Source: Croceivirga sp. (GTDB lineage: Bacteria > Bacteroidota > Bacteroidia > Flavobacteriales > Flavobacteriaceae). Taken from it: a DNA stretch of 64,000 bases. Location: NCBI GenBank assembly GCA_028284285.1, contig JANQSA010000065.1:1-64000 (forward strand), given 5' to 3'. A program made the translations under genes and the position numbers. Of the stretch, positions 27,000-37,085 are shown piece after piece. Each line of letters opens with the position of its first letter. Within the stretch, counting starts at the first letter, position 1. The notes under the pieces are model-generated. The model was given only the letters and a program-made list of their open reading frames with translations, did not search any database and was not told the origin of the DNA.

Positions 27000-27392
27000 T
27001 TAAACTCTTCTTCTTTTAGGGGGCCTGCAACCATTGTGGGGAAGCGGCGTTACATCTACAATTTCCATAACTTCAATGCCGGAATTATGAATTGTGCGTA
27101 TAGCGGATTCCCTTCCGTTTCCAGGTCCTTTTACAAACACTTTTACTTTTCGCAATCCGGCTTCCAGGGCCACCTTGGAACACTCCTCAGCTGCTACCTG
27201 TGCAGCATAGGGTGTATTCTTTTTAGATCCTCTAAATCCCATCTTCCCTGCAGATGACCAGGAGATCACATCTCCTTTCCTATTGGTCAGGGAAATAATA
27301 ATGTTGTTAAAGGAAGCAACAATGTGGGCTTCGCCCGTAGCATCCACAACAACTTTTCGCTTTTTTGCAGTTTTAGAACTTGCTTTGGCCAT
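27000..27392 (-). CDS. rpsK: 30S ribosomal protein S11
   Basis: A 130-residue small-subunit platform protein. Signature stretches are [43 protein letters not shown] and the C-terminal [18 protein letters not shown]. It is 13 bp after rpsM in the alpha operon. Confidence 0.98.
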   Translation of the reverse strand: MAKASSKTAKKRKVVVDATGEAHIVASFNNIIISLTNRKGDVISWSSAGKMGFRGSKKNTPYAAQVAAEECSKVALEAGLRKVKVFVKGPGNGRESAIRTIHNSGIEVMEIVDVTPLPHNGCRPPKRRRV

Positions 27393-27405
27393 AATGACTT
27401 AGCTA

Positions 27406-27780
27406 TTATTTGGTCGCCTTTTTCTTGTTGGCAACTGTTTTACGTTTTCCTTTTCTGGTTCTGGAGTTGTTTTTAGTCCGTTGTCCTCTCAACGGTAGAC
27501 CAGACCTATGGCGTATTCCACGATAACACCCAATATCCATCAGGCGCTTTATGTTCAATTGCGTTTCGGAACGCAGCTCTCCTTCAATAGTATATTCGGA
27601 AACCGCTTCCCGAATCTTACCGATTTGGTCGTCATTCCAATCGGAAACTTTGATATCCTCTTCCACACCTGCTCTTTCCAATATTTCCTGTGCACGGCTT
27701 TTGCCTATACCGTAAATATAGGTAAGCGCAATTGCACCTCTTTTGTGTTTTGGTATGTCTACCCCAGCAATTCTTGCCAT
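27406..27780 (-). CDS. rpsM: 30S ribosomal protein S13
   Basis: A 124-residue head protein of the small subunit that contacts P-site tRNA and forms the bridge to the 50S. It has the typical start [31 protein letters not shown], the [16 protein letters not shown] block and a lysine-rich tail. It lies directly after rpmJ, two bases from its stop codon. Confidence 0.98.
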   Translation of the reverse strand: MARIAGVDIPKHKRGAIALTYIYGIGKSRAQEILERAGVEEDIKVSDWNDDQIGKIREAVSEYTIEGELRSETQLNIKRLMDIGCYRGIRHRSGLPLRGQRTKNNSRTRKGKRKTVANKKKATK

Positions 27781-27782
27781 AA

Positions 27783-27899
27783 TTATCCTTGTCTTTGTTT
27801 AAATCTAGGATTCTTTTTATTGATCACGTACAATCTGCCTTTTCTACGTACGATCTTGCAGTCTGCACTTCTTTTCTTTATTGACGCCCTTACCTTCAT
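27783..27899 (-). CDS. rpmJ: 50S ribosomal protein L36
   Basis: A 38-residue protein ([17 protein letters not shown]... to FKQRQG) too short for automatic calling but unmistakable by sequence and position between infA and rpsM. Only one cysteine (C14) remains of the usual CxxC...C...H zinc site, so this is the zinc-independent form. It starts 13 bp after infA. Confidence 0.96.
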   Translation of the reverse strand: MKVRASIKKRSADCKIVRRKGRLYVINKKNPRFKQRQG

Positions 27900-27912
27900 A
27901 TCAGTCTTTTTC

Positions 27913-28128
27913 TTAGTATCTATATGTGATTCTTGCTTTGGTCAAATCATAGGGGCTCATCTCCAACTTTACCTTATCCCCAGGTAATAATTTTATATAG
28001 TGCATACGCATTTTTCCAGAAATGTGCGCTGTTACAATATGACCATTTTCCAATTCTACACGGAACATGGCATTGGACAATGCCTCAATGATAGTTCCGT
28101 CTTGTTCTATTGCCGGTTGCTTTGCCAT
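27913..28128 (-). CDS. infA: Translation initiation factor IF-1
   Basis: A 71-residue OB-fold protein that binds the 30S A site during initiation. It carries the standard [20 protein letters not shown] start, [40 protein letters not shown] and ends ITYRY. It lies one base after secY. Confidence 0.98.
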   Translation of the reverse strand: MAKQPAIEQDGTIIEALSNAMFRVELENGHIVTAHISGKMRMHYIKLLPGDKVKLEMSPYDLTKARITYRY

Positions 28129-28129
28129 A

Positions 28130-29473
28130 CTACGCTACTTTTCTGTTTTTTCCGCTTTTCATCAAACCATCGTAATGTCTGTTCAACAAATACGAATTTA
28201 CCTGTTGCACAGTATCAATAGCTACACCTACCATAATCAATAGCGAGGTACCCCCGTAGAACAGGGCCCATCCTGCCTGAACATCCATTAACTTCACCAC
28301 AACTGCAGGAAGTACCGCCAGCGCCGCCAGGAAAACCGAACCGGGAAACGTGATCAAAGACATTATTTTGTCTAAAAAATCAGCGGTTTCCTTACCTGGT
28401 CGTATACCTGGAATGAAACCTCCACTACGTTTCAGATCATCCGCCATTTTATTGGTGGGTACCGTAATCGCAGTATAGAAATAGGTAAAAATGATAATCA
28501 ATACTGCAAAGAGAATGTTGTAGGCCAATCCGAAAATATCTGCAAATTGCACTTCCATCCATTGTCCGGCGGCAGTACTATTGAAGGTTCTTCCGATTAA
28601 GCTAGGCGCAAACATAATGGCCTGAGCAAAAATTATGGGCATCACCCCCGAAGCATTCAGTTTAAGGGGAATGTATTGACGGGACCCCATGATATTCTTT
28701 TCATACCCCCCGGACGCACTTCTTCTGGCATATTGCACCGGAATCTGCCGGATAGCCATCACTAAAAGCACACTGGCCAGGATAACCAGGAACCAAATAA
28801 TGATCTCTATCAGCATAAACATCAGTCCACCCGTGTTATTGGTAGTCCTTGAAATAAATTCCTGGACAAAGGACTGCGGCATGGTGGCTATAATTCCAAT
28901 CATAATTAGGAGAGAGATCCCATTTCCTATTCCCTTATCAGTGATCTTTTCTCCTAACCACATGGCAAATACACAGCCTGTAACCAGAATTATAACGGCT
29001 GGAATAATGAAATCCAATCCTTTTCCAAGTATAAATGCGCTATCCGGAACTCCCAGTGCCCCGAGGCCGTACAAATACGCAGGGGCCTGAACAATACAAA
29101 TCGCAATGGTCAACCAACGGGTAATCTGGTTTTTGGTTTTTCTTCCGCTTTCCCCTTCTTTATCCAATTTTTGCAAATACGGAATGGCTATGCTCATTAG
29201 CTGTACTACAATAGAAGCCGAGATATAGGGCATGATTCCCAAAGCGAAAACCGAGGCGTTGGCAAATGCTCCCCCCGTAAATGCGTTCAATAAGCCCAAT
29301 ATACCATCCCCAGCAGATGCACTAAGTTCTGCCAATTGAGTCGTATCAATACCCGGAAGAACCACCTGCGCCCCAAAACGGTATACCACCAAGAGGCCCA
29401 GGGTAACCAAGATACGTTGTCTCAGTTCCTCTATTTTCCAAATATTTGATAATGTCTCAACAAATTTCTTCAT
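28130..29473 (-). CDS. secY: Preprotein translocase subunit SecY
   Basis: A 447-residue channel subunit of the SecYEG translocon in the inner membrane, with ten predicted membrane segments. Recognisable parts are the N-terminal amphipathic [18 protein letters not shown], the plug-containing [25 protein letters not shown], the cytoplasmic loop [26 protein letters not shown], and the closing [19 protein letters not shown]. It is embedded between rplO and infA. Confidence 0.98.
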   Translation of the reverse strand: MKKFVETLSNIWKIEELRQRILVTLGLLVVYRFGAQVVLPGIDTTQLAELSASAGDGILGLLNAFTGGAFANASVFALGIMPYISASIVVQLMSIAIPYLQKLDKEGESGRKTKNQITRWLTIAICIVQAPAYLYGLGALGVPDSAFILGKGLDFIIPAVIILVTGCVFAMWLGEKITDKGIGNGISLLIMIGIIATMPQSFVQEFISRTTNNTGGLMFMLIEIIIWFLVILASVLLVMAIRQIPVQYARRSASGGYEKNIMGSRQYIPLKLNASGVMPIIFAQAIMFAPSLIGRTFNSTAAGQWMEVQFADIFGLAYNILFAVLIIIFTYFYTAITVPTNKMADDLKRSGGFIPGIRPGKETADFLDKIMSLITFPGSVFLAALAVLPAVVVKLMDVQAGWALFYGGTSLLIMVGVAIDTVQQVNSYLLNRHYDGLMKSGKNRKVA

Positions 29474-29483
29474 AATACAGTGC

Positions 29484-29936
29484 TTATAAATTTATTGCTT
29501 CTCCTCCTGCAGCCTCGATGGCCGCCTTGGCAGATGCACTAAATTTATGTGCGGATACTTTAAGCTTTGCTTTCAATTCCCCATTGCCCAGTATCTTCAC
29601 CAAATCGTTTTTCCCAACCAACCTGTTTTCCACCAAGGTCTCAAAAGTAACCTCGTTTTTAACTACCTTATTATCAACAAGGATTTGCAATTTTTCCAAA
29701 TTCACAGGCTGGTATTCCTTTCGGTTGATATTTTTAAACCCAAACTTGGGAACCCGCCGCTGCAAAGGCATTTGCCCGCCTTCAAATCCTATTTTCTTAG
29801 CATATCCGGATCGGGATTTTGCTCCTTTGTGACCACGAGTAGCCGTTCCACCCTTTCCGGAACCTTCCCCACGACCCAGCTTTTTTCCTTGCCTGTGTGT
29901 TGATCCTTCTGCCGGTTTTAGATTGCCTAAGTCCAT
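29484..29936 (-). CDS. rplO: 50S ribosomal protein L15
   Basis: A 150-residue large-subunit protein with the glycine/arginine-rich N-terminal extension ([29 protein letters not shown]) that threads into 23S rRNA, and a C-terminal globular domain ending [18 protein letters not shown]. It is 10 bp before secY and 15 bp after rpmD. Confidence 0.98.
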   Translation of the reverse strand: MDLGNLKPAEGSTHRQGKKLGRGEGSGKGGTATRGHKGAKSRSGYAKKIGFEGGQMPLQRRVPKFGFKNINRKEYQPVNLEKLQILVDNKVVKNEVTFETLVENRLVGKNDLVKILGNGELKAKLKVSAHKFSASAKAAIEAAGGEAINL

Positions 29937-29951
29937 ATTTCAACTATCTTT

Positions 29952-30131
29952 TTAAGCCTCCTCTGTGGAAACCAAATGTTTTACCTTACTGATCATGCCA
30001 AGGATATTGGGCGTAGTATCATGCTCAACAACCTGACCTATTTTCCTAAGTCCCAATGCAGCCAACGTTCTCTTCTGATCTTGCGGCCTTTTAATTGCAC
30101 TTCTTACCTGCGTCACCTTGATCTTCGCCAT
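29952..30131 (-). CDS. rpmD: 50S ribosomal protein L30
   Basis: A 59-residue protein, missed by length-limited ORF calling. It reads MAKIKVTQVRSAIKRPQDQK, then RTLAALGLRKIGQVVEHDTT and ends HLVSTEEA, the standard L30 core (KVTQVRSAI...LGLRKI). It lies between rpsE (4 bp gap) and rplO. Confidence 0.96.
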   Translation of the reverse strand: MAKIKVTQVRSAIKRPQDQKRTLAALGLRKIGQVVEHDTTPNILGMISKVKHLVSTEEA

Positions 30132-30135
30132 GTTC

Positions 30136-30660
30136 TTATCCTTTAAAAACTTTTTCCATACTAATTCCCCTTTGTTGCGCTACGGTCCGGGCATCTCTTA
30201 GTTGCAACAAGGCATCAAAAGTGGCTTTTACCACGTTATGCGGATTTGAGGAACCCTGAGATTTGGACAGTACATCATGTACGCCTACAGCTTCCAGTAC
30301 AGCTCTCACGGCACCTCCGGCAATAACCCCGGTACCCTGTGATGCGGGCTTAATAAAGACTTTTGCGCCTCCGTACTTCCCTTTTTGCTCATGGGGTAGC
30401 GTACCTTTGCTCAAGGGGATCCTCACTAAGTTTTTCTTTGCATCTTCAACTGCTTTGGCAATTGCTGTGGCTACCTCTTTGGATTTGCCCAAACCGTGTC
30501 CCACAACACCATTTTCGTCCCCAACCACCACGATGGCAGAAAAACCAAATGCCCGTCCTCCTTTGGTTACTTTGGTAACCCGTTGCACACCAACAAGGCG
30601 GTCCTTTAATTCTAACCCTCCAGGTTTTACGATTTCTACGTTTTTATACTTTTGATACAT
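30136..30660 (-). CDS. rpsE: 30S ribosomal protein S5
   Basis: A 174-residue small-subunit protein important for decoding accuracy. The double-stranded RNA-binding-like N-terminal domain ([39 protein letters not shown]) is followed by the S5 C-terminal domain ([20 protein letters not shown]). It lies 6 bp after rplR. Confidence 0.98.
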   Translation of the reverse strand: MYQKYKNVEIVKPGGLELKDRLVGVQRVTKVTKGGRAFGFSAIVVVGDENGVVGHGLGKSKEVATAIAKAVEDAKKNLVRIPLSKGTLPHEQKGKYGGAKVFIKPASQGTGVIAGGAVRAVLEAVGVHDVLSKSQGSSNPHNVVKATFDALLQLRDARTVAQQRGISMEKVFKG

Positions 30661-30666
30661 ATTCCT

Positions 30667-31020
30667 TTAGAATTTAAGTCCACCTTCTCTGGCACCTTCA
30701 GCCAGCGCTTTTACCCTTCCATGATACAGGTTGCCCCCACGGTCAAAGGAAACGGTTTCTATACCCGCTTTTTTTGCTTTTTCAGCAATAGCTATACCCA
30801 CCGCGCTTGCAATCTCCGTTTTTGTACCTTTCGTTTCCAAGCTCTTATCCCTGGACGAAGCGGAAGCCAAAGTTTTCCCTGTGGTATCGTCAATCAATTG
30901 CGCATAGATCTCTTTATTGCTTCGGAAAACAGACAATCGAGGACGTGATTCGGTGCCGGTTAAGACCTTTCTGATCCTTCTTCTTACCCTTAATTTTCTA
31001 TCATACTTTGATAATCCCAT
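30667..31020 (-). CDS. rplR: 50S ribosomal protein L18
   Basis: A 117-residue 5S rRNA-binding protein. It has the basic start [40 protein letters not shown] and [20 protein letters not shown]. Its position between rplF and rpsE is standard for the spc operon. Confidence 0.98.
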   Translation of the reverse strand: MGLSKYDRKLRVRRRIRKVLTGTESRPRLSVFRSNKEIYAQLIDDTTGKTLASASSRDKSLETKGTKTEIASAVGIAIAEKAKKAGIETVSFDRGGNLYHGRVKALAEGAREGGLKF

Positions 31021-31032
31021 GTTTTCTGGCTA

Positions 31033-31575
31033 TTATGCTGATTTACCTGCTTTTCTTCTAATCTGCTCCCCTACAAACTTGATACCCTTGCCTTTGTAAG
31101 GTTCAGGTTTTCTAAAAGAGCGGATTTTTGCGGCTACTGCTCCCACTAACTGCTTGTCATGTGAAGTCAGTTTTACTATTGGGTTTTTCCCTTTCTCAGA
31201 AACCGTCTCTATTTTAACTTCTGGGGCTATATCCATTACAATATTATGAGAGAATCCCAGCGCCAAATCCAATTTTTGCCCTTGATTACTCGCCCGGTAT
31301 CCAACACCTACCAATTCCAGTTCTTTGGTCCATCCTTTGGACACGCCTTCCACCATATTGTTGATCAAAGCCCTGTACAGCCCATGCTTGGTTTTGTGCG
31401 CTTTGGAATCCGAAGGCCTTGTCAACGTCAACGTCCCCTCTTCTACTTTGATCTCAACATCAGAAAATTCCTGGGACAACTCCCCTAATTTTCCTTTCAC
31501 CGTAACGGTGTTTTGCTGTACTTCTACAGTTACCCCTTCAGGAATTGAAATTGGACTGTTACCTATTCGTGACAT
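31033..31575 (-). CDS. rplF: 50S ribosomal protein L6
   Basis: A 180-residue protein with the two tandem L6 domains: MSRIGNSPISIPEGVTVEVQ at the start and, in the second, GVGYRASNQGQKLDLALGFSH. It ends with the conserved PEPYKGKGIKFVGEQIRRKA. It binds near the sarcin-ricin loop and the GTPase centre. It lies 19 bp after rpsH. Confidence 0.98.
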   Translation of the reverse strand: MSRIGNSPISIPEGVTVEVQQNTVTVKGKLGELSQEFSDVEIKVEEGTLTLTRPSDSKAHKTKHGLYRALINNMVEGVSKGWTKELELVGVGYRASNQGQKLDLALGFSHNIVMDIAPEVKIETVSEKGKNPIVKLTSHDKQLVGAVAAKIRSFRKPEPYKGKGIKFVGEQIRRKAGKSA

Positions 31576-31594
31576 TTCTTACCCTTTTAACTTT

Positions 31595-31993
31595 TTAATA
31601 TACGTAGCAAAGTACTTCTCCCCCAACGTTCTCCAGCTTGGCCTGCTTACTGGTCATTACCCCGTGAGAGGTGGAAACAATGGCTATTCCCAAACCATTC
31701 AATACCCTTGGCAGTTCTTCCGTACTTACATATCTTCTTAGTCCAGGCTTACTTATCCGTTGTAATTTTTTGATAACCGGTTCTTTTGTAAGCCTGTCAT
31801 ATTTCAAAGCAATTTTGATATTACCCTGAACTGAATCCTCCTCAAACTTATAGCTTAGAATATAGCCTTGATCAAAAAGGATCTTGGTCATCTCTTTCTT
31901 CAAGTTGGAAGCCGGAATATTTACAACCCTGTGTCCTGCCCTATTGGCATTTCGAATTCGGGTTAAAAAATCTGAGATTGGATCTGTTAACAT
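31595..31993 (-). CDS. rpsH: 30S ribosomal protein S8
   Basis: A 132-residue primary 16S rRNA binder and, in other bacteria, the translational repressor of the spc operon. It starts [20 protein letters not shown] and ends with [20 protein letters not shown]. Unusually it is separated from rpsN by 89 bp of repeat-rich non-coding DNA, whereas the other junctions of this operon are 0-20 bp. Confidence 0.98.
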   Translation of the reverse strand: MLTDPISDFLTRIRNANRAGHRVVNIPASNLKKEMTKILFDQGYILSYKFEEDSVQGNIKIALKYDRLTKEPVIKKLQRISKPGLRRYVSTEELPRVLNGLGIAIVSTSHGVMTSKQAKLENVGGEVLCYVY

Positions 31994-32004
31994 TTTTAAA
32001 TTTT

Positions 32005-32073
32005 GAATTACGAATTACGAATTACGAATTTCATCTGTTTGCATTCAACATTCTGAATTCTGCATTCTTCATT
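32005..32073. repeat. Heptamer repeat inside the spc operon
   Basis: Between rpsN and rpsH, GAATTAC is repeated three times and followed by GAATTTC (32005-32032). A second degenerate run of ATTCTGAATTCTGCATTCTTC type continues to about 32073. It does not code and interrupts an otherwise tightly packed ribosomal operon. Confidence 0.85.
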
Positions 32074-32082
32074 CAATTATTA

Positions 32083-32352
32083 TTACCAACTTGCTTTCTT
32101 TACTCCGGGAATAAGACCTTTATTGGCCATTTCCCTAAAGGTTACCCTGGAAATACCAAAGTCCCTCATATATCCTCTTGGCCTTCCGGTTAGCTTACAA
32201 CGGTTGCGCATTCGAACCGGTGATGCGTTTTTAGGAAGCTTTTGTAGTGCTTCGTAATCCCCGGCCTCTTTAAGCGCCTTACGCTTCTCTGCATATTTGG
32301 CTACCATTTTTGCTCGCTTTCTCTCGCGGGCTTTCATTGATTCTTTGGCCAT
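32083..32352 (-). CDS. rpsN: 30S ribosomal protein S14
   Basis: An 89-residue zinc-independent (C-minus) S14: it starts [20 protein letters not shown] and has [20 protein letters not shown], with a single cysteine instead of the CxxC pairs of the zinc form. It lies one base after rplE. Confidence 0.98.
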   Translation of the reverse strand: MAKESMKARERKRAKMVAKYAEKRKALKEAGDYEALQKLPKNASPVRMRNRCKLTGRPRGYMRDFGISRVTFREMANKGLIPGVKKASW

Positions 32353-32353
32353 A

Positions 32354-32905
32354 TTAATTCTTTTTAAAGGGTAATCCCAATTCGCTCAACAATGATTTCG
32401 CTTCTTTATCTGTCTCGGCACTCGTCACAAACGTGATGTCCATACCGTTAATTCTATTGATCTTATCGATATTGATTTCCGGGAAGATAATTTGCTCGGT
32501 CACCCCTAAGTTGTAGTTCCCTCTTCCATCAAAACCGGTAGCTTTTACGCCCTGAAAGTCACGTACCCTGGGAAGGGCGGTGGTTATAAGCCTGTCCAGG
32601 AACTCGTACATACGCTCTCCGCGTAACGTAACTTTTGCCCCTATGGGCATCCCTTTTCTCAGTTTAAAGGAGGCCACATCCTTTTTAGATATCGTAGATA
32701 TTGCTTTTTGACCGGTGATCAACGTCAATTCATCCACAGCGTGGTCAATTAATTTTTTATCCGCTACCGCAGCACCCACACCGCGGCTCACTACAATTTT
32801 CTGCAATTTAGGTACCTGCATCACATTTTTGTACCCAAACTCCTCGGAAAGGGCTTTAATCACCCGTTCTTTGTATTCTTTCTTTAGTCTTGGTATATAG
32901 CTCAT
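32354..32905 (-). CDS. rplE: 50S ribosomal protein L5
   Basis: A 183-residue 5S rRNA-binding protein that contacts P-site tRNA. Typical blocks are [60 protein letters not shown] and the C-terminal [19 protein letters not shown]. It is 2 bp after rplX. Confidence 0.98.
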   Translation of the reverse strand: MSYIPRLKKEYKERVIKALSEEFGYKNVMQVPKLQKIVVSRGVGAAVADKKLIDHAVDELTLITGQKAISTISKKDVASFKLRKGMPIGAKVTLRGERMYEFLDRLITTALPRVRDFQGVKATGFDGRGNYNLGVTEQIIFPEINIDKINRINGMDITFVTSAETDKEAKSLLSELGLPFKKN

Positions 32906-32907
32906 GA

Positions 32908-33213
32908 CTAGATTATTTCTCCTGTTTTCCTGGAAACCCTAACTTTTTTACCATCCCTGTACTCAAACCCTACGCGAACAGGTTCTCCATTTTCTATCAA
33001 TGCCAGATTAGAAATATGGATAGGTGCTTCTTTTTCAACAATTCCTCCCTGAGGGCTTTTTGCACTTGGTTTTTCGTGCTTCTTCACCATATTTACCCCC
33101 TCAATAATGGCCTTATTTTTTTCGCGGTCTACAACGAGTACTTTTCCCTCGTTACCCTTGTATTCCCCAGAAATAACTACCACTGTATCGCCCGATTTTA
33201 TCTTTAATTTCAT
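32908..33213 (-). CDS. rplX: 50S ribosomal protein L24
   Basis: A 101-residue protein that initiates 50S assembly. The KOW motif lies at the N-terminus ([40 protein letters not shown]), followed by NPQGG-like [23 protein letters not shown] 33213 is chosen over the adjacent in-frame GTG at 33216, because family members begin MKLKIKSG. Confidence 0.97.
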   Translation of the reverse strand: MKLKIKSGDTVVVISGEYKGNEGKVLVVDREKNKAIIEGVNMVKKHEKPSAKSPQGGIVEKEAPIHISNLALIENGEPVRVGFEYRDGKKVRVSRKTGEII

Positions 33214-33227
33214 CACTCCTATCTTTA

Positions 33228-33596
33228 TTAAAGTACCTCTGGAGCCAGAGAAACGATTTTCATATACTGTTTTTCACGAAGTTCCCTCGCAACAGGTCCA
33301 AAAACCCGGGTTCCCCTCATTTCTCCTGCAGGATTTAACAATACACAGGCGTTATCATCAAATCGTATGTAGGAACCGTCAGGTCTTCTCACTTCTTTTT
33401 TGGTTCGCACTACAACTGCTGTTGAAACGGCACCCTTCTTTACAGCACCATTGGGAGCGGCTTCCTTAACGGTAACCACAATTTTATCGCCCAAAGAGGC
33501 ATAACGTCTTTTTGTTCCTCCTAACACACGGATAGTAAGTACCTCTTTGGCACCCGTATTGTCCGCTACCTTTAATCTTGATTCCTGTTGTACCAT
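33228..33596 (-). CDS. rplN: 50S ribosomal protein L14
   Basis: A 122-residue protein at the subunit interface. It starts [20 protein letters not shown] and contains [40 protein letters not shown] and ends [19 protein letters not shown]. It is 2 bp after rpsQ. Confidence 0.98.
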   Translation of the reverse strand: MVQQESRLKVADNTGAKEVLTIRVLGGTKRRYASLGDKIVVTVKEAAPNGAVKKGAVSTAVVVRTKKEVRRPDGSYIRFDDNACVLLNPAGEMRGTRVFGPVARELREKQYMKIVSLAPEVL

Positions 33597-33598
33597 GA

Positions 33599-33862
33599 TT
33601 ATTTAGCTCTTTCTATAATTTCTACTAATCTCCAGCACTTTGTTTTACTCAAAGGCCGAGTTTCCATAATACGTACCGTATCTCCTTCATTACAATCATT
33701 CCGCTCATCATGGGCAACATACTTCTTGGTCTTTAGGACGAATTTACCGTACATGGGGTGCTTAACACGTTTTACCTCAGAAACTACAATGGACTTTTCC
33801 ATCTTGTTACTGGTAACGACCCCTATTCTTTCTTTTCTTAAATTTCTTGTGTTTTCTTCCAT
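33599..33862 (-). CDS. rpsQ: 30S ribosomal protein S17
   Basis: An 87-residue OB-fold primary binder of 16S r[43 protein letters not shown] and the closing [19 protein letters not shown]. The start at ATG 33862 (MEENTRNL) is chosen; an upstream in-frame ATG at 33883 would overlap the end of rpmC and adds residues absent from the family. Confidence 0.95.
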   Translation of the reverse strand: MEENTRNLRKERIGVVTSNKMEKSIVVSEVKRVKHPMYGKFVLKTKKYVAHDERNDCNEGDTVRIMETRPLSKTKCWRLVEIIERAK

Positions 33863-33875
33863 AAGGCCCAATCCG

Positions 33876-34067
33876 TTATTCATGTTCCCTTTTAGTTAAT
33901 TCCGTTGCCAATCTTGCGACCGTTCTTCTGGTTTTTCGTATCTGCATTGGATTTTCCAGTGGCGTAACTGCATGCGCCATTTTCAAATCCGCATATTCTT
34001 TCTTTAATTCAGCCAACTTCTGCTGAAGTTCTTCAACCGATAATTCTTTAATTTCCTTTTGTTTCAT
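33876..34067 (-). CDS. rpmC: 50S ribosomal protein L29
   Basis: A 63-residue helical protein near the peptide exit tunnel: [20 protein letters not shown], then [20 protein letters not shown]. It lies between rplP and rpsQ in the standard order. Confidence 0.97.
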   Translation of the reverse strand: MKQKEIKELSVEELQQKLAELKKEYADLKMAHAVTPLENPMQIRKTRRTVARLATELTKREHE

Positions 34068-34083
34068 CTCCTATCAGTTCAGT

Positions 34084-34503
34084 TTATCCAGCGTAATCCC
34101 TGGCCACAATAAATTTTGTTCTAACCGGTAGTTTTTGCGCCGCTAAACGTAGTGCTTCCTTAGCAATATCATGTGGCACACCGCCAACTTCAAACATAAT
34201 ACGCCCGGGCTTAACTACAGCTACCCAATATTCGGGAGCTCCTTTCCCTTTACCCATACGTACCTCAAGGGGTTTTTTAGTAATAGGTTTGTCCGGAAAG
34301 ATCTTGATCCATAGTTGTCCCTGCCGTTTCATGTAACGCGTCGCCGCAATACGGGCTGCTTCTATTTGTCGGGAAGTAATAAAATGGGAATCCAAAGACT
34401 TTATACCAAACATTCCGTTAGAAAGCTGGTGACCTCTTTGGGAAACTCCTTTCATTCTCCCTTTCTGAGCTTTACGATATTTTGTTCTTTTTGGCTGTAA
34501 CAT
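34084..34503 (-). CDS. rplP: 50S ribosomal protein L16
   Basis: A 139-residue protein that organises the A-site tRNA path. It has the typical [19 protein letters not shown] start, [40 protein letters not shown] and [14 protein letters not shown]. It is 16 bp before rpmC. Confidence 0.98.
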   Translation of the reverse strand: MLQPKRTKYRKAQKGRMKGVSQRGHQLSNGMFGIKSLDSHFITSRQIEAARIAATRYMKRQGQLWIKIFPDKPITKKPLEVRMGKGKGAPEYWVAVVKPGRIMFEVGGVPHDIAKEALRLAAQKLPVRTKFIVARDYAG

Positions 34504-34524
34504 CTTCGCTGCGCTTTATCTCAA

Positions 34525-35241
34525 TTATTTTCTACGACGTTGCCGTTTCAGACCTTCTTGTTTTCCTCCTTTAGAACCTCCTTTTGATAGTCCAACCAGA
34601 GGGGAAAGTTCGCGTTTACCATATACCTCACCTTTCATGATCCACACCTTGATTCCCAATCTGCCATAAGTGGTATGCGCTTCATCCAAAGCATAATCCA
34701 CATCCGCCCGGAATGTAGACAAAGGGATTCTTCCTTCCTTGTACGTTTCGGTGCGCGCCATTTCAGCACCGTTTAACCTTCCGGCAATTTGCACCTTAAT
34801 GCCTTCGGCATTCATACGAATAGCGGCCGCAATAGCCATTTTGATCGCACGTCTATAGGAAATCCTGCTTTCAATTTGTCTTGCAATACTTGCTGCTACC
34901 AGATTGGCATCCAGTTCGGGTCGTTTTATTTCGTGGATATTGATCTGTACCTCTTTATTGGTAATTTTTTTAAGCTCTTCCTTCAGCTTATCTACCTCCT
35001 GGCCTCCTTTACCTATAATAATACCCGGTCTTGCCGTGGTAATGGTAATGGTGATCAATTTCAGCGTACGTTCTATAATTACCCTGGAAACGCTGGCTTT
35101 TGCCAAACGAGCATGAATATACTTTCGTATTTTATCATCTTCCGCCAACTTATCGCCATAATCGTTCCCACCGTACCAGTTGGATTCCCATCCCCTGATA
35201 ATTCCTAAACGATTTCCTATTGGATTGGTTTTTTGTCCCAT
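34525..35241 (-). CDS. rpsC: 30S ribosomal protein S3
   Basis: A 238-residue protein lining the mRNA entry channel. An N-terminal KH domain carries [20 protein letters not shown] and a C-terminal domain carries [11 protein letters not shown]-like [22 protein letters not shown] and [17 protein letters not shown] glycine/lysine-rich tail ([20 protein letters not shown]) closes it. It lies 5 bp after rplV. Confidence 0.97.
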   Translation of the reverse strand: MGQKTNPIGNRLGIIRGWESNWYGGNDYGDKLAEDDKIRKYIHARLAKASVSRVIIERTLKLITITITTARPGIIIGKGGQEVDKLKEELKKITNKEVQINIHEIKRPELDANLVAASIARQIESRISYRRAIKMAIAAAIRMNAEGIKVQIAGRLNGAEMARTETYKEGRIPLSTFRADVDYALDEAHTTYGRLGIKVWIMKGEVYGKRELSPLVGLSKGGSKGGKQEGLKRQRRRK

Positions 35242-35246
35242 ACTAC

Positions 35247-35666
35247 TTACGCCGTTGTTTCTGTTGTTATCGTGTTGTGAGCGCCCAGAACCAATGTAAC
35301 ATGATTAGAACGCTTTCGTATTCTGTGCGCACGCCCCTGTGGTGCGGGTCGAAGCCGCTTTAGCATGGAACCGCTATCTACTTTTATCTCTTTGATGTAT
35401 AGATCCGCATCTTCCATATTGATATCCTCGTTTTTGGACTCCCAATTCGCAATAGCGGAAAGCAAAAGCTTTTCCAATCGTCTGGATGCCTCTTTTTGAT
35501 TAAATCGGAGGATGGCCAGTGCCATTTCTATTTTTTTGCCACGGATTAAATCTGCAACCAATCGCATCTTTCGGGGAGAAGTAGGACAGTTGTTTAACTT
35601 GGCGAATGCCATGTCCTTTTTTTCCGTTTTGATACGCTCTGCCATTTGTCTTTTTCGAACTCCCAT
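35247..35666 (-). CDS. rplV: 50S ribosomal protein L22
   Basis: A 139-residue protein whose beta-hairpin lines the exit tunnel and contributes to macrolide sensitivity. The core starts at [20 protein letters not shown]; the hairpin region is [20 protein letters not shown]. The first ATG is kept because flavobacterial L22 proteins usually begin MGVRKR. It lies 3 bp after rpsS. Confidence 0.97.
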   Translation of the reverse strand: MGVRKRQMAERIKTEKKDMAFAKLNNCPTSPRKMRLVADLIRGKKIEMALAILRFNQKEASRRLEKLLLSAIANWESKNEDINMEDADLYIKEIKVDSGSMLKRLRPAPQGRAHRIRKRSNHVTLVLGAHNTITTETTA

Positions 35667-35669
35667 AGC

Positions 35670-35948
35670 TTACTTTTTACCTTTGTTTTTGGCACCAGCA
35701 TGCCCCCGGAAGGAGCGTGTAGGAGAAAACTCCCCTAATTTATGACCCACCATGTTTTCCGTAACATAGACCGGAACAAACTGTTTACCGTTATGAACCG
35801 CTATGGTCTGACCCACAAAATCAGGGGTTATCATAGAAGCCCTTGACCACGTTTTAATCACGGTTTTTTTTCCTGATTCTACATTGGCCTGAACTTTTTT
35901 CTCCAGACTATGATGGACGAATGGTCCCTTTTTTAATGAACGTGCCAT
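35670..35948 (-). CDS. rpsS: 30S ribosomal protein S19
   Basis: A 92-residue head protein: [20 protein letters not shown], then [40 protein letters not shown] and [20 protein letters not shown]. It forms a complex with S13 and lies 6 bp after rplB. Confidence 0.98.
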   Translation of the reverse strand: MARSLKKGPFVHHSLEKKVQANVESGKKTVIKTWSRASMITPDFVGQTIAVHNGKQFVPVYVTENMVGHKLGEFSPTRSFRGHAGAKNKGKK

Positions 35949-35954
35949 GTCCTA

Positions 35955-36779
35955 TTATTTCTTTCTTCGTTCTACAATATATCTGTTGCTGTCCTTGGTC
36001 AAGGAACGCGTTCTGTATCCTTTGGCGGGTAAGCCCTTTTTAGAGCGAGGATGACCTCCGGAAGCTCTTCCTTCACCTCCACCCATTGGGTGATCTACCG
36101 GGTTCATGGCCACAGGCCGTGTTCTGGGCCTTCTGCCTAACCACCTACTCCTACCGGCTTTACCGGAAACGATGAGTTGGTGATCTGAGTTGGAAACCGC
36201 TCCTATGGTAGCCATACAAGTGGCCAATATCATTCTGGTTTCACCGGAAGGTAGTTTCACCGTCACAAACTTTTTATCTTTCGCCATCAATTGCGCAAAA
36301 GTACCTGCACTTCTTGCTATACTGGCTCCCTGTCCTGGTCGCAATTCAATGCAAGAAATGATAGTTCCCAGAGGGATTGCATTAAGCCGCATGGCATTTC
36401 CAATTTCGGGAGCTGCCTTATCGCCGGAAATCACTTTCTGCCCTACCTGCAGACCGTTTTGAGCTATTACATACCGCTTTTCACCATCCTTGTACTCTAA
36501 CAGCGCTATAAACGCTGAACGATTAGGATCGTATTGAATTGATTTTACCTCTGCGGTAACACCGTGCTTATCTCTCTTAAAATCAATAACGCGATATCTT
36601 CTTTTATGACCTCCACCTCTGTAGCGCATGGTCATTTTTCCTTGACTGTTCCTACCTCCTGTCTTTTTTAACGGAGCAAGCAAGCTTTTCTCCGGCTTAT
36701 CAGTAGTAATCGCGTCAAATCCGTTTACTACTCTAAAACGCTGTCCAGGAGTGATGGGTTTTAATTTTCTTACTGCCAT
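35955..36779 (-). CDS. rplB: 50S ribosomal protein L2
   Basis: A 274-residue protein essential for peptidyl-transferase centre assembly. The N-terminal part contains [20 protein letters not shown]. The C-terminal part contains the near-invariant [20 protein letters not shown] block with the functional histidine. It ends [17 protein letters not shown]. It lies 9 bp after rplW. Confidence 0.98.
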   Translation of the reverse strand: MAVRKLKPITPGQRFRVVNGFDAITTDKPEKSLLAPLKKTGGRNSQGKMTMRYRGGGHKRRYRVIDFKRDKHGVTAEVKSIQYDPNRSAFIALLEYKDGEKRYVIAQNGLQVGQKVISGDKAAPEIGNAMRLNAIPLGTIISCIELRPGQGASIARSAGTFAQLMAKDKKFVTVKLPSGETRMILATCMATIGAVSNSDHQLIVSGKAGRSRWLGRRPRTRPVAMNPVDHPMGGGEGRASGGHPRSKKGLPAKGYRTRSLTKDSNRYIVERRKK

Positions 36780-36788
36780 TACCCTTTA

Positions 36789-37079
36789 TTATAGATTGCT
36801 GTAAAAATCAATAATATCACCTTCCGCCACATCTACTATGGCTTTTTTCATGACATTGGTCTTGCCATGTTGAATTCCGGTTTTTGTATAGCGCGTTCTT
36901 CGCTCGGGGCCGTAATTCATAGTCCTCACCTTTTCAACAGAAACACCATAGGTGGTCTCTACGGCTTCTTTGATCTGCAATTTATTGGCCTTAGGATCTA
37001 CGTAAAATCCATATCGATTGAACAACTCGCTATCTGCGGTCATTTTTTCTGTAATAATCGGCCTTATCAACACACTCAT
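36789..37079 (-). CDS. rplW: 50S ribosomal protein L23
   Basis: A 96-residue protein at the tunnel exit, the docking site for trigger factor and SRP. It starts MSVLIRPIITEKMTADSELF and contains YGFYVDPKANKLQIKEAVET. It lies 6 bp after rplD. Confidence 0.98.
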   Translation of the reverse strand: MSVLIRPIITEKMTADSELFNRYGFYVDPKANKLQIKEAVETTYGVSVEKVRTMNYGPERRTRYTKTGIQHGKTNVMKKAIVDVAEGDIIDFYSNL

Positions 37080-37085
37080 TGTTCC

